Assembly (NCBI GenBank): GCA_009711705.1 | Contig: VENG01000011.1 | Coordinates: 1 to 64,000 of the forward strand | Direction: 5' to 3' | Source of the DNA: Bacillota bacterium | GTDB lineage: Bacteria; Bacillota; Desulfotomaculia; Desulfotomaculales; VENG01 | Length of the DNA: 64,000 nt | In this document: positions 7,644 through 16,535 of the stretch, in pieces | Layout of the letters: every line of letters begins with the position of its first letter | Position numbering within the stretch: the first letter of the stretch is position 1 | Program-made: the position numbers and the translations under genes | Notes under the pieces: model-generated | The model's database searches: none | What the model was told of the DNA's origin: nothing | The model's input: the letters and a program-made list of their open reading frames with translations, nothing else

Positions 7644-8828
7644 TTAAATCACATACAAAAACCGTTGGAAGCATTGTGAACAAAAAGTATTACTCGTACA
7701 TCCATATATATCTTCAATTTCACAAATACCTGTTGCCCTTGTGCATATTAAAATGTGCTTTTTAGAATGGTATTTTATTGACACTTTTTTAATCTTTCTT
7801 TTTGTAAAATAATGCGGAATTAGCCAGACAAAAGTTGATAAATTAAGGAATTCTTTACTGAAATGACTCTCTGTGCCGTGATGTGGGGCTTTTATAGCTA
7901 AAAAACAACATTGTTCTAATTTATCCATACTAATAATATTGACCATGTTCTTTGTGTCTATATCGCCAGTCATTAAATATTGGTTTGGAACACAATATAC
8001 AATACTATAGTTGTTGACGTTTTTTGAAAAATTCGTTGCTACATTTCTGCACTCATTTTTGTGGTTCTAAACAAAATTGTTTATCGTTTCCTGTGATGTT
8101 TCACGAACCCAATCTAACTTCTCATAAATGTTATCAATTTCTGATGATATTTTTAAAAGTTGTTCTTTGGAGTTTTCTTGAGAAAAAATGATATCAAAAT
8201 ACTCTTGTAAACTCTTTCTAATAATGCTTAAGCTGTTATTTGTAGATGATTGGTTTAACGAAGATATTAACTGAGAAATGAGAGTGCTACACTTTTCGGT
8301 GAAACTATTGGACCACATAGCTCCATCTTTAGGTGGCCATAGAACATTAATTGAATCATTAAAAACCTTTATTACGTCCTTCCGTCCTACTGTTTTTATT
8401 GATCTTGACAATGAAGTTGCCATTGGTATTACCTTCAGTATGTTTCTTGATAGAACTGTAGACGTAAAATGTTTAGGGTAAATCAAAAAACAAAGAATAG
8501 CACAATCAATTAAAATGTGACAACCCTTCTTGCCAGGTGCAATGTAAGGCAAAAAGAAGCAATCAAAATAATCTAAGTGTTTCTTCGACAATTGCTCAAA
8601 ACCATTATAATGGTCACTATGAAGGTGGGATAACAAGGCATATTTATTATCGAAATTTTTTATGATCTTATTGTCAACAATGTCTAGAATATCTAAAAAG
8701 GTTTTGTTTTTAAATATATATTTTTTATTGCTCCGTCCACCGCAATCTGTAACTAAACATGTGTCCTTCTTCTTGTCGTACAGTAAAAAAAAGTCACCAC
8801 TTGATAAAATCATACATAACTTCAACAT
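7644..8828 (-). pseudogene. Metallo-beta-lactamase-fold hydrolase with one in-frame TAG
   Basis: ComEC/Rec2-type metallo-beta-lactamase-fold protein. The frame from 8828 is interrupted by a single TAG at codon 254 (8069-8067) and then continues in the same frame to 7644, about 394 residues in all. The metal-binding SHLHSDH box (His68, His70, Asp72, His73) is before the stop. The bridging Asp (LMTGD) and the last His motif (APHHGTESH) come after it, so the truncated product would lack ligands. The frame between TAG and the next Met is fully open and protein-like, pointing to a recent point mutation or to read-through. The neighbours are unrelated. The 127 bases between it and cysC hold nothing I recognise. 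Confidence 0.7.
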
Positions 8829-8955
8829 TTAACGACACCTAATTTCATTAACGTATAACGAACTGGGAGACTAATCTCTTATGGGGAACCTGAAAGGTCG
8901 AAATTAATGTTCGCAATGGACTAAAAAATAAAAAAGATAAGACTCCATAACCCTA

Positions 8956-9615
8956 TTATTCGTTCAAAAATTCAACAGTAGAAACCGTTTCCACCAGTCG
9001 GTGCCGATTGAAGTGAAGAACGTTGTGATTAGCTTCTAGATATTTAATTATATGATTAATAGACTCTTCAACTCTTAGTTTATTAGTTTCTATAACTAAC
9101 TCCGGCTTATATGGTTCTTCATAAGGTGCTGTAAGACCCGTGAACTGTTTTAATTTTCCTTCCCTAGCTTGTTTATATAGACCTTTAGGGTCCCGTTTTT
9201 CACATTGAAAAACGGGACATTTAGCATATATTTCAATAAACTCTCCATGCTCAACAAGTTGGCGGGCAAATGCTCTGTCAGAGCGATATGGTGAAATAAA
9301 AGCTGTGATTACAACAATACCAGCTTCAACGAACAGGCGAGCAACTTCAGCAATGCGGCGGATGTTTTCTCTACGATCCGATTCGCTAAAATACAAGTCT
9401 CTGTTAAGGCCGTGCCTAATATTGTCTCCATCCAGTAAATATGTGTGTATTCCCATTTGGTGAAGCCTATATTCCAGGGTATTGGCAATGGTAGTCTTAC
9501 CCGAAGCAGGGAGACCGGTAATCCACAGAATACAACCCCGGTGCTGTTTTAGGTGTTGTCGTTGCTGTTTGGAAACTCTTGACTGTTGATAAACGACATT
9601 TTTTGCCATTTTCAT
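8956..9615 (-). CDS. cysC: Adenylylsulfate (APS) kinase
   Basis: Phosphorylates APS with ATP to PAPS, the sulfuryl donor for sulfotransferases. The Walker A loop GLPASGKTT lies near residues 34-42; DGDNIRHGLNRDL, the FISPYRSDR lid region and GLTAPYEEP are all family signatures, and the length (about 220) is normal for a stand-alone CysC. The ATG at 9615 is preferred because GGGGTG precedes it by six bases. It is the last gene of the long minus-strand legionaminate/flagellin-glycan cluster. The window shows no neighbouring ATP sulfurylase or PAPS reductase, and a sulfotransferase lies 7 kb upstream in the same cluster. Making PAPS for glycan sulfation is therefore likelier than assimilation (inference). 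Confidence 0.9.
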   Translation of the reverse strand: MKMAKNVVYQQSRVSKQQRQHLKQHRGCILWITGLPASGKTTIANTLEYRLHQMGIHTYLLDGDNIRHGLNRDLYFSESDRRENIRRIAEVARLFVEAGIVVITAFISPYRSDRAFARQLVEHGEFIEIYAKCPVFQCEKRDPKGLYKQAREGKLKQFTGLTAPYEEPYKPELVIETNKLRVEESINHIIKYLEANHNVLHFNRHRLVETVSTVEFLNE

Positions 9616-9664
9616 AACTCTCACCCCATAGTGTTCCTATCATTCACCGTAGCTAGTGTTATCA

Positions 9665-10375
9665 TTAACCAAATGTTGACAATAATTGCTCTGCCAAAGC
9701 AAAATCAATTGGGTTATCAATGTCAACCGACCGTTCCTGCGGCATTATGTAAGCGTAAGTTTGATTCCCAAACCATGATTTATGTTGCCGAAGGAATTCC
9801 AATTCGGCAATATAAATAGCCCCGTTAAGGCGGTAGTATTTGGGTAAACCCTGTCGATTTGTGTTTACTACTTCAGGGCGCATAAAACTTTTCATACACC
9901 CGTCTTCGGGTAATACATTTGACCACCAGGGGTGATGGTCCATTTCACAAACCGAAACAATTGCTTTTGCCCGGCGTTCTAACATTAGGGTGCAAGCATT
10001 ATAAATGTCTTCATCACTTCGCAAAGGACTGGTTGGCTGTAAATAAATAATCCAGTCGAATTCCATTTTGTTCTCTCGACACCAGTCTATTGCGTGAAAA
10101 AGTACATCAATACCTTTGGCAGTATCTGTTGCTAACTCGGGAGGACGCAAAAAAGGGACTTTGGCTCCGGCTTCCTTCGCCACTTGAGCAATATCTTTGC
10201 CGTCAGTGGAAACCAACAGATAATCAAATATACCACTTGCTAATGCTGTGTTAATGGTATAGTTTATTAAAGGTTTTCCTGCTATTAATCTAACATTTTT
10301 TCCAGGAACCCCCTTGGAGCCCGCCCTGGCAGGAATAATACCTAAAACCCTTTTTTCCTGATATATATCACTCAC
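9665..10375 (-). CDS. legF: CMP-legionaminate (acylneuraminate) cytidylyltransferase
   Basis: Activates a nonulosonic acid with CTP to the CMP-sugar, the last step before glycosyl transfer. The N-terminal nucleotide-binding motif IIPARAGSKGVPGKN and the YLQPTSPLR motif define the NeuA/LegF/PseF family, and 236 residues is normal. The start appears to be a GTG at 10375, overlapping the preceding stop by four bases. Family membership alone does not separate neuraminate, pseudaminate and legionaminate substrates. The neighbouring legB/legC/legG/legI/ptmE set argues for legionaminic acid. Confidence 0.9.
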   Translation of the reverse strand: MSDIYQEKRVLGIIPARAGSKGVPGKNVRLIAGKPLINYTINTALASGIFDYLLVSTDGKDIAQVAKEAGAKVPFLRPPELATDTAKGIDVLFHAIDWCRENKMEFDWIIYLQPTSPLRSDEDIYNACTLMLERRAKAIVSVCEMDHHPWWSNVLPEDGCMKSFMRPEVVNTNRQGLPKYYRLNGAIYIAELEFLRQHKSWFGNQTYAYIMPQERSVDIDNPIDFALAEQLLSTFG

Positions 10376-11436
10376 CTCTTTAAATTAAAGGCTTTAAGTG
10401 TTTCATGGTATTCCTCCCACTGGCCTACATCGAACCACTTGCCATGGTGGGGATATACTCCTACTTCCAGATTTTTTTTTCTAGCCATTGTTATAAGATC
10501 TGTCATATCCAGGAACCGGTTTTCTGAAATAAAAGAAACAATTTGCGGTTCCAGAACGTAAATTCCGGTATTAACTAAGTAATGAAAATTAGGCTTTTCA
10601 TTTATGTTCACTAATGATTGTCCTTCTGTTTTCAAGACTCCATAGGGAATTGTAAACTCGCGTAGTGCACCGACAATAGTTAAGGAATTTTCATTTTCCC
10701 GGTGGTATTCTAAAAGATGCTCATAATCTAAATCTACAATGATATCGGCATTGGTTACTATAAAGGTTTCAGAAAGGCTGTCTTTTGCCAATCCAAGTGC
10801 CCCGGCGGTACCCAAAGGTTCTTTTTCTTGAATAAACTGAACGTTGTAAGGGCGGTTGTTTGTTTCGTTGAAGTACAATCGTATTATTTCACCTTTATAA
10901 CCAATTGAAAGCAGAAAATTATAAAATCCATGTTCATTAAATTTTTCCATTATTATTTCCAATATTGGCTTATCTCCCAATGGAATCATAGGTTTGGGTA
11001 GGATTTTTGTGAAGGGGTCTAACCTGGTACCTTTACCGCCGGCCATAATAACAATTTTTTCTTTTCTTTTCTCCTTGTATTTAGAAAATATCTCTTTCCA
11101 TATATGTAAACCTACTACTCTTTCCTTCCTGTCCACAATTGGTATGTGCCTAAGATTTGTCTCCATCATTAATTTGCGTATTGATGCTAACGGTGTTCCC
11201 TCCCGCACTGTTGTGGGATTAGTATACATAAATTCTGCCAGGGGAACTTTTAAATCGGCCTTTCGTAAAAGCACCCGGCGAACATCCCCGTCAGTGACGG
11301 TGCCCAGTAAACAAAGGTTTTCATCTACAACCAGCAGTACCTGCAATGCCGCTTTATCCATCCTTGGCAGAACATCTTCCAGCGTTTCACCGGGAAAAGC
11401 CAGCACATTTTTATATTTATCTCTCGGCTGTATCAT
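10372..11436 (-). CDS. ptmE: CBS-domain sugar-1-phosphate guanylyltransferase
   Basis: Two CBS motifs occupy about residues 10-125 (TDGDVRR, then HIPIVDRKERVVG). A nucleotidyltransferase domain follows from about residue 127 (IVIMAGGKGTRLDPFTKILP). This fusion is the architecture of Campylobacter PtmE, the glucosamine-1-phosphate guanylyltransferase that feeds the GDP-linked legionaminate route. The CBS pair suggests adenine-nucleotide control, by family analogy. It overlaps legF and lies 34 bases after legH. Other CBS-NTP transferases have similar layout, so substrate assignment rests on context. Confidence 0.82.
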   Translation of the reverse strand: MIQPRDKYKNVLAFPGETLEDVLPRMDKAALQVLLVVDENLCLLGTVTDGDVRRVLLRKADLKVPLAEFMYTNPTTVREGTPLASIRKLMMETNLRHIPIVDRKERVVGLHIWKEIFSKYKEKRKEKIVIMAGGKGTRLDPFTKILPKPMIPLGDKPILEIIMEKFNEHGFYNFLLSIGYKGEIIRLYFNETNNRPYNVQFIQEKEPLGTAGALGLAKDSLSETFIVTNADIIVDLDYEHLLEYHRENENSLTIVGALREFTIPYGVLKTEGQSLVNINEKPNFHYLVNTGIYVLEPQIVSFISENRFLDMTDLITMARKKNLEVGVYPHHGKWFDVGQWEEYHETLKAFNLKR

Positions 11437-11470
11437 AAGTCACACCCACTTTAAAGTTAAATTCTTTCTG

Positions 11471-12112
11471 TTAATCACTTGAAGAGATATGAATGGCTGG
11501 TAAACCATAAGCGGTAACTCCCACAGGTATATCCTTAAGCACTAGGGATCCTGCACCTATCAAACATTTTGAACCTATTTTTACTCCTTGAATTACCGTT
11601 GCGCCAGTTCCAATATGAGTTTCACGGCCTACCTGTACCATTCCAGAAAGAGTAACACCTGGAGCTAAATGGGCGTGGTTCTCTATATAACAATCGTGGT
11701 CTACAGAAGCGCGGGTATTTACAATTGAATTAATGCCTAAACGGGTGCCGGGTTGAATAATCGCTCCTGCCATTATTTGAACGCCTTCCCCCATTCTGAC
11801 ATCAGTGGAAATGACTGACGAAGGATGAATTACAGAAGTAAAATTGTAGCCCAAGTCTTTAAAATGTTCATAAATAAATTTTCGTTTATTGCTGGGTTTA
11901 ATGCACCCCAGGCCGTTAACCAGCCGTACTGCTTCCGGTCGGTACCGGAGGACTGCTTCATCATCTCCCAGCATGGGAATGCCTCGTATGACAAGGCATG
12001 AATCCTTTGCAATTTCGGTAAACCCAAGTATCCTTTTTCCCAAGAGTAAGAGAGTATCAATGAGAACCCGGGCATGGCCGCCCCCACCTAAAATGATAAC
12101 AGGAAGATTCAT
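11471..12112 (-). CDS. legH: Sugar O/N-acetyltransferase, NeuD/PglD type
   Basis: An N-terminal small nucleotide-type domain (VIILGGGGHARVLIDTL) is followed by a left-handed beta-helix of hexapeptide repeats (MAGAIIQPGTRLG, GVTLSGMVQVG, GATVIQGVKIGSKCLIGAGS). This is the PglD/NeuD/LegH fold, which N-acetylates the 4-amino group of UDP- or GDP-linked diamino sugars. The conserved His lies in NTRASVDHDC. Its start overlaps the end of legI. In this cluster its likely role is the acetylation between LegC and LegG. Confidence 0.82.
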   Translation of the reverse strand: MNLPVIILGGGGHARVLIDTLLLLGKRILGFTEIAKDSCLVIRGIPMLGDDEAVLRYRPEAVRLVNGLGCIKPSNKRKFIYEHFKDLGYNFTSVIHPSSVISTDVRMGEGVQIMAGAIIQPGTRLGINSIVNTRASVDHDCYIENHAHLAPGVTLSGMVQVGRETHIGTGATVIQGVKIGSKCLIGAGSLVLKDIPVGVTAYGLPAIHISSSD

Positions 12113-13197
12113 AGGTCGATCACTTCGTCTTTCCGAAAATCTTTAGAAGCCAAAGTACCTAACAACTTCCAGTAGAATACAGGTGAGGTTTCAGTACCTG
12201 GCCTTTTAATTCCTATATTTTCGCTTGTAAATTCTTTTCCTTTTTTTATGTCTGTTAATGCCACAACACTTTTTCTAGCAACTAACATGTTTTTTTCTTC
12301 AGATTCTGTTAATTTCTTGAGAGGTGAGCCTAGTGCGATCTCTACCTGACGAATTGAATGTATCATTTCCTTTAATTCTTGAGGTTCTAAAGAAGCTTTA
12401 TGATCTGGCCCCGGTAGTTTCCTATCCAATGTAAAGTGCTTTTCAATTATCTTAGCTCCCCTTGCTACAGCAGCGATTGAAATTGCAATACCCGAGGTAT
12501 GATCTGAATATCCTACCTTCAAACCAAAAGCATTATGTAAAGTATCCATAGCTAGCAAATTTACATCATTAAAAGGAGCGGGATATTCAGTGGTACAATG
12601 TAATAAAACTACGTTTTCACGTAAGTACTTTTGGCCTATTTCAGAGCAGTAGGCCTTTCGAAAAGCCGACAATGAAGGTTTTTCTTTAGATTGCATGTAC
12701 CCAAAGGCCAAGATTCCTAAAGCCATTTCAATTTCCCCAAGGTTACTCATTCCGGTAGAAAGAATGACAGGTTTACCCTTTTGTGCTACCTTTAATAACA
12801 TTGGTCCATTTGTAATATCGCCAGAAGAAATTTTTATTCGAGATAAATTAAATTGAGTACTTAACAAATCTAGACTTGGTATGTCAAATGGAGTTGATAG
12901 GAATTCAATCTCTCTTTGATTACAATATTCAGTCAAGGTCTTATGGGTAGATTCATTTAATTCTAGTTTTCTTATCATTTCAAACTGAGTTTCATCGATA
13001 TTTGTTCCGTTTGTCTGGTATTCTGCTTTTGGTGCGTTACCGCTCATCATTTGGTCGGCCTTGAAAGTTTGAAACTTTACGGCATCAGCTCCGGCTTCGA
13101 CAGCCACATCAATTAATTGGATAGCTAAATCTATAGAACCATTATGATTTACACCCGCTTCGGCAATTACAAAAGTATGATTGTTATAAAACATCAT
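12109..13197 (-). CDS. legI: N,N'-diacetyllegionaminate synthase
   Basis: NeuB-family synthase condensing PEP with the 2,4-diacetamido-trideoxy-hexose. The N-terminal TIM barrel starts with FVIAEAGVNHNGS and carries VKFQTFKADQM and KISSGDITN. The C-terminal SAF (antifreeze-like) domain begins near ARKSVVALTDIKKG. The upstream GTG at 13203 is unlikely, because GGAG gives good spacing to the ATG at 13197, which shares bases with the legG stop (TAATG). Length is about 362, normal for the family. Assignment to legionaminate over neuraminate comes from the neighbours. Confidence 0.88.
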   Translation of the reverse strand: MMFYNNHTFVIAEAGVNHNGSIDLAIQLIDVAVEAGADAVKFQTFKADQMMSGNAPKAEYQTNGTNIDETQFEMIRKLELNESTHKTLTEYCNQREIEFLSTPFDIPSLDLLSTQFNLSRIKISSGDITNGPMLLKVAQKGKPVILSTGMSNLGEIEMALGILAFGYMQSKEKPSLSAFRKAYCSEIGQKYLRENVVLLHCTTEYPAPFNDVNLLAMDTLHNAFGLKVGYSDHTSGIAISIAAVARGAKIIEKHFTLDRKLPGPDHKASLEPQELKEMIHSIRQVEIALGSPLKKLTESEEKNMLVARKSVVALTDIKKGKEFTSENIGIKRPGTETSPVFYWKLLGTLASKDFRKDEVIDL

Positions 13198-14354
13198 TAA
13201 CACTCCAACATGAAAAAGTGTTTTTTAAAAAGATCATCCAGGTTCCGAATTTGTTTAAAAATTTTAAGAATCTTCTCCGAGCTGTTCCCATCGCCATATG
13301 GATTAACAGTATCCATACAATCCTTTAAAAAGGCTTCATGTAGGGCTTGTATTATATTATCTGTCTTTGGTTTGCAATTAATTACCGAGGATGCATGCAA
13401 GCGTCCTTTTTGTCTATCACCTATATTGACAGTTGGTTTTTTTAATGAAGGAACCTCATAAAGGCCACTAGATGAATTCCCAACGACTGCATTAACATGG
13501 GAGATCGTACTTAAGTAAAGAAGCTGTCCTAGAGAAGTAAATGCTTTTGCATTAATATGCTCAGCGACATAGTCGTCGATCATATTAATTATAATTCGCC
13601 CATCTGTATCTGAATTAGGTTTGGTAAATATTAGACCTACGTCATTTCCTAAAGTATCTAATGCATATAAGAGAGCCTTAAACTGATTAGCTGAGCTTTG
13701 AAATTCTAACGTTACCGGGTGGAACGTAATGAGTAGATTTTTCTTTTTTAGTTTAAAACCTAATGCTTGTTCTAACTCTTCTCGTTCTAGTAATTTTAGC
13801 TTATTTATATGATCCAACCCTGGATTTCCTACATTATAAATGTGGTTTGGATTTTCCCCTAGTTGGCGTACTCTTTTTGCAGAAATCTCGTTGGTTACAA
13901 AATGCAAATGCGACATTTTAGTTATACTGTGACGTATAGATTCATCAAATGCCCCTTCGGTTGAATCTCCACCTGCAATATGAGCAACAGGGATTTTAGC
14001 AACCAACGCCGCTTGAACAGCTGCTAAGATTTCGTAACGATCTCCTAATACAACTATAATATCTGGTTTTAAACGATCAAGTGCATCAGCAAAGCTAATT
14101 GTTGCCAGTCCTATGGACTTGGCAATACCAACAGCAGTATCACTGGAAAGTAGCATTTCTACTTTTTCATTAATAATAAACCCATCTTTTTCAATGGCTT
14201 TGTACGTCAAACCAAACTCTGGTGAGAGATGCATTCCCGTCACAATTAATTGAAGTTCTAGATCCTTATCTATTATTATTACTTTCATTAACCAATAGAG
14301 AAGTCCATATTCTGCGCGTGTTCCAGTCACAACACAAATTTTACGTTTATTCAT
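13197..14354 (-). CDS. legG: Hydrolysing sugar-nucleotide 2-epimerase, NeuC/LegG type
   Basis: Releases and epimerises the diacetamido sugar from its nucleotide, giving the substrate for LegI. It starts ICVVTGTRAEYGLL, carries VLGDRYEILAA and VAHIAGGDSTEG, and ends with the VVGNSSSGLYEVPSL and INIGDRQKGR-type motifs of UDP-GlcNAc 2-epimerases. Length is 385, as expected for the hydrolysing subgroup. GGAGAAGCTT precedes the ATG, and eight bases overlap legC. Confidence 0.9.
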   Translation of the reverse strand: MNKRKICVVTGTRAEYGLLYWLMKVIIIDKDLELQLIVTGMHLSPEFGLTYKAIEKDGFIINEKVEMLLSSDTAVGIAKSIGLATISFADALDRLKPDIIVVLGDRYEILAAVQAALVAKIPVAHIAGGDSTEGAFDESIRHSITKMSHLHFVTNEISAKRVRQLGENPNHIYNVGNPGLDHINKLKLLEREELEQALGFKLKKKNLLITFHPVTLEFQSSANQFKALLYALDTLGNDVGLIFTKPNSDTDGRIIINMIDDYVAEHINAKAFTSLGQLLYLSTISHVNAVVGNSSSGLYEVPSLKKPTVNIGDRQKGRLHASSVINCKPKTDNIIQALHEAFLKDCMDTVNPYGDGNSSEKILKIFKQIRNLDDLFKKHFFMLEC

Positions 14355-15528
14355 AAGCTTCTCCTAAGCCGGGGCTACTTGGGATATTAATTAGACATTT
14401 TTCTAATTCTTGCGTTATGCTTAAATCCATTCTAGGGCAATTCTTATACATAGGAAGTTTATTCATTAAAGTCCAAGCTGGCCGGGTCATTATTCCTTGA
14501 TTATTAGTTAGTTCAAGCAAAGTATTGCGATATTCAGCTTGACTATGATCAAGTAATAGGACATTAAGCCAATAATTGCTTCGAGCAAAGTCGGGTTCAG
14601 TAAAAAATGTAACACCATCAACATTCTTTAAAGCGTAGTAGTATTTTTCTGCCAGAATACGTTTTTTCTTTAAAAAAGAAGGCAACCGCTCTAACTGAGC
14701 ACATCCAAGAGCAGCATTTATATTTGGCATACGATAGTTAAAACCAATTTGATCATGGTAAAAGGCCCATTTATGTGGCACTTTGGCCGTGGTAGTTAAG
14801 TGCTTTGCGACTTTACCAAGCTCTTCATCATTGGTTAAAATGGCACCGCCACCACCTGTAGTAATAACTTTGTTTCCATTAAAGCTTAGGGCTGATAAAC
14901 GTCCCCAGTTTCCAGTATGACGGCCTTTATAGAAGGATCCTAGCGACTCTGCAGCATCTTCAATAAGTTCCAGGTTATAACGCTGGCAAACTTCAACCAA
15001 TGGGTCCAAATCTACCGGATGACCAAAGGTGTGCATAGGTATCACGGCTTTGATACGCCGGCCAGTCTGTTTATTATAACAGTTATTATGTTGCATTTCT
15101 GCAATATCTTTAAGATAATGTTTAAGTTTATGCGGGTCAAGGCCCAGTGTCTTAACCTCACTATCCACAAAATGAGGAATAGCTGCACAATAGGTGACAG
15201 CATTAGCAGTAGCTACAAAGGTTAATGCAGGTACTATCACTTCATCATTTAACTCTACACCAACAAGCTTAAGGCAGACATGTAATGCCGCTGTACCGTT
15301 AACAACAGCTATAGCGTGCTTTGCTCCTGTATACTCAGCCAAAAGTTTTTCATACTGATCTACATACTTACCTACAGAAGATACCCAACCTGTATCTAGA
15401 CATTGTTTAACATATAACCACTCGTTACCAGCTAATTGAGGTTCATGTAAGGCAATAAAATCTTTATTTTTAGGTAACACACTTTGCAGAGCTCCGATTA
15501 CAGCGTTAAGATCAAATTCATTTATCAT
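14347..15528 (-). CDS. legC: LegC-family PLP aminotransferase
   Basis: DegT/DnrJ/EryC1-type aminotransferase that adds the C4 amino group to the 4-keto sugar made by LegB. The PLP-binding region is visible: AVVNGTAALHVCLKL, then EDAAESLGS, and the Schiff-base lysine in SFNGNKVITTGGGG. The N-terminal extension with FIALHEPQLAGNEW is characteristic of the LegC subgroup. Length is 393. It overlaps legB by four bases. Confidence 0.92.
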   Translation of the reverse strand: MINEFDLNAVIGALQSVLPKNKDFIALHEPQLAGNEWLYVKQCLDTGWVSSVGKYVDQYEKLLAEYTGAKHAIAVVNGTAALHVCLKLVGVELNDEVIVPALTFVATANAVTYCAAIPHFVDSEVKTLGLDPHKLKHYLKDIAEMQHNNCYNKQTGRRIKAVIPMHTFGHPVDLDPLVEVCQRYNLELIEDAAESLGSFYKGRHTGNWGRLSALSFNGNKVITTGGGGAILTNDEELGKVAKHLTTTAKVPHKWAFYHDQIGFNYRMPNINAALGCAQLERLPSFLKKKRILAEKYYYALKNVDGVTFFTEPDFARSNYWLNVLLLDHSQAEYRNTLLELTNNQGIMTRPAWTLMNKLPMYKNCPRMDLSITQELEKCLINIPSSPGLGEAYE

Positions 15529-16520
15529 ATATTATAAAGATCGGCCTTATATTTTTTTATATTCTCAGGTTGAGTAAACCAGGCAACTGTTTCAGCTAAA
15601 CCTCGTTTGAAACCATCTCGTCCACCGTAGGCCGGCTCCCACCCTAAAAGTTTTTTGGCCTTAGTGTTATTTGCCCAAAGACGGTTCACTTCACTTTTTT
15701 CGGGGCGCGTGCGAACCTCTTCTATTTCTACCTCAATATTTGCATCCATGACTTCTGCTATTAATCTGACAGTATCACCTATGGATATCTCATAATTGCT
15801 GCCAATATTAACAACTTCACCTATTGATTTGTTGGATTCTGCTGCAGACAGAAAACCATGTACAGTGTCATTAACATAATTAAAATCTCGGGTTGGGTGC
15901 AATGATCCAAGCTTAATTTTTCGTTTTCCGGCAGCAATTTGAGTAATAATAGCTGGAATAACAGCTCTTGCCGACTGGCGCGGACCGTAGGTATTAAAAG
16001 GGCGAAAAATAGTAACAGGTGTATTAAAAGAGTAATAATATGACATAGCTACCTGGTCTGCGCTGACTTTAGACGCCGAATATGGGGACTGGCATTGCAA
16101 CGGGTGGTTCTCATCAATAGGTACATATCTGGCGGTACCATAAACCTCACTGGTAGAAGTATGGATCACTTTGCCTAATTCCAGTTCCCTGGCGGCTTGG
16201 ACTACGTTCAATGTACCTTTTACGTTTGTATCAATGTAAGTATCAGGAGAGTGATAAGAATAAGGAATGGATATAAGGGCGGCCAGGTGAAATACCATTT
16301 CACATCCCTTTAATGCCTCTTTCACCCCGTGGGGGTCCCGGATATCTCCTGGAAAAACTTCCAGGCTATCACGAATTTCTTGGGTAGAATAGTCGAGCCA
16401 TCCCCAGGAGTTAAACGAATTATAAAAAACAAAGGCACGTACTTCGTATCCTGATCGCACTAATTGCTCCGTCAAATGAGAACCGATAAAACCATCGGCA
16501 CCAGTAATCAAAACTTTCAT
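15525..16520 (-). CDS. legB: NAD-dependent sugar-nucleotide 4,6-dehydratase
   Basis: Extended SDR enzyme opening the legionaminate route from GDP- or UDP-GlcNAc. The Rossmann motif VLITGADGFIGSH is at the N-terminus, the active-site STSEVYG and YSASK motifs are intact, and the LegB-type C-terminus (RPEKSEVNRLWANN) is present. Length is 331. A good GGAGG lies ahead of the ATG. It is the first of seven tightly packed leg genes, immediately after the sulfotransferase. Confidence 0.92.
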   Translation of the reverse strand: MKVLITGADGFIGSHLTEQLVRSGYEVRAFVFYNSFNSWGWLDYSTQEIRDSLEVFPGDIRDPHGVKEALKGCEMVFHLAALISIPYSYHSPDTYIDTNVKGTLNVVQAARELELGKVIHTSTSEVYGTARYVPIDENHPLQCQSPYSASKVSADQVAMSYYYSFNTPVTIFRPFNTYGPRQSARAVIPAIITQIAAGKRKIKLGSLHPTRDFNYVNDTVHGFLSAAESNKSIGEVVNIGSNYEISIGDTVRLIAEVMDANIEVEIEEVRTRPEKSEVNRLWANNTKAKKLLGWEPAYGGRDGFKRGLAETVAWFTQPENIKKYKADLYNI

Positions 16521-16535
16521 GATGACGTCCTCCGT

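Noticed and set aside
9665..13197. Sialic acid (neuraminate) pathway
   Set aside because: NeuA/NeuB/NeuC-like genes are present, but legB, legC and the CBS-guanylyltransferase are specific to the diamino-sugar (legionaminate) route.
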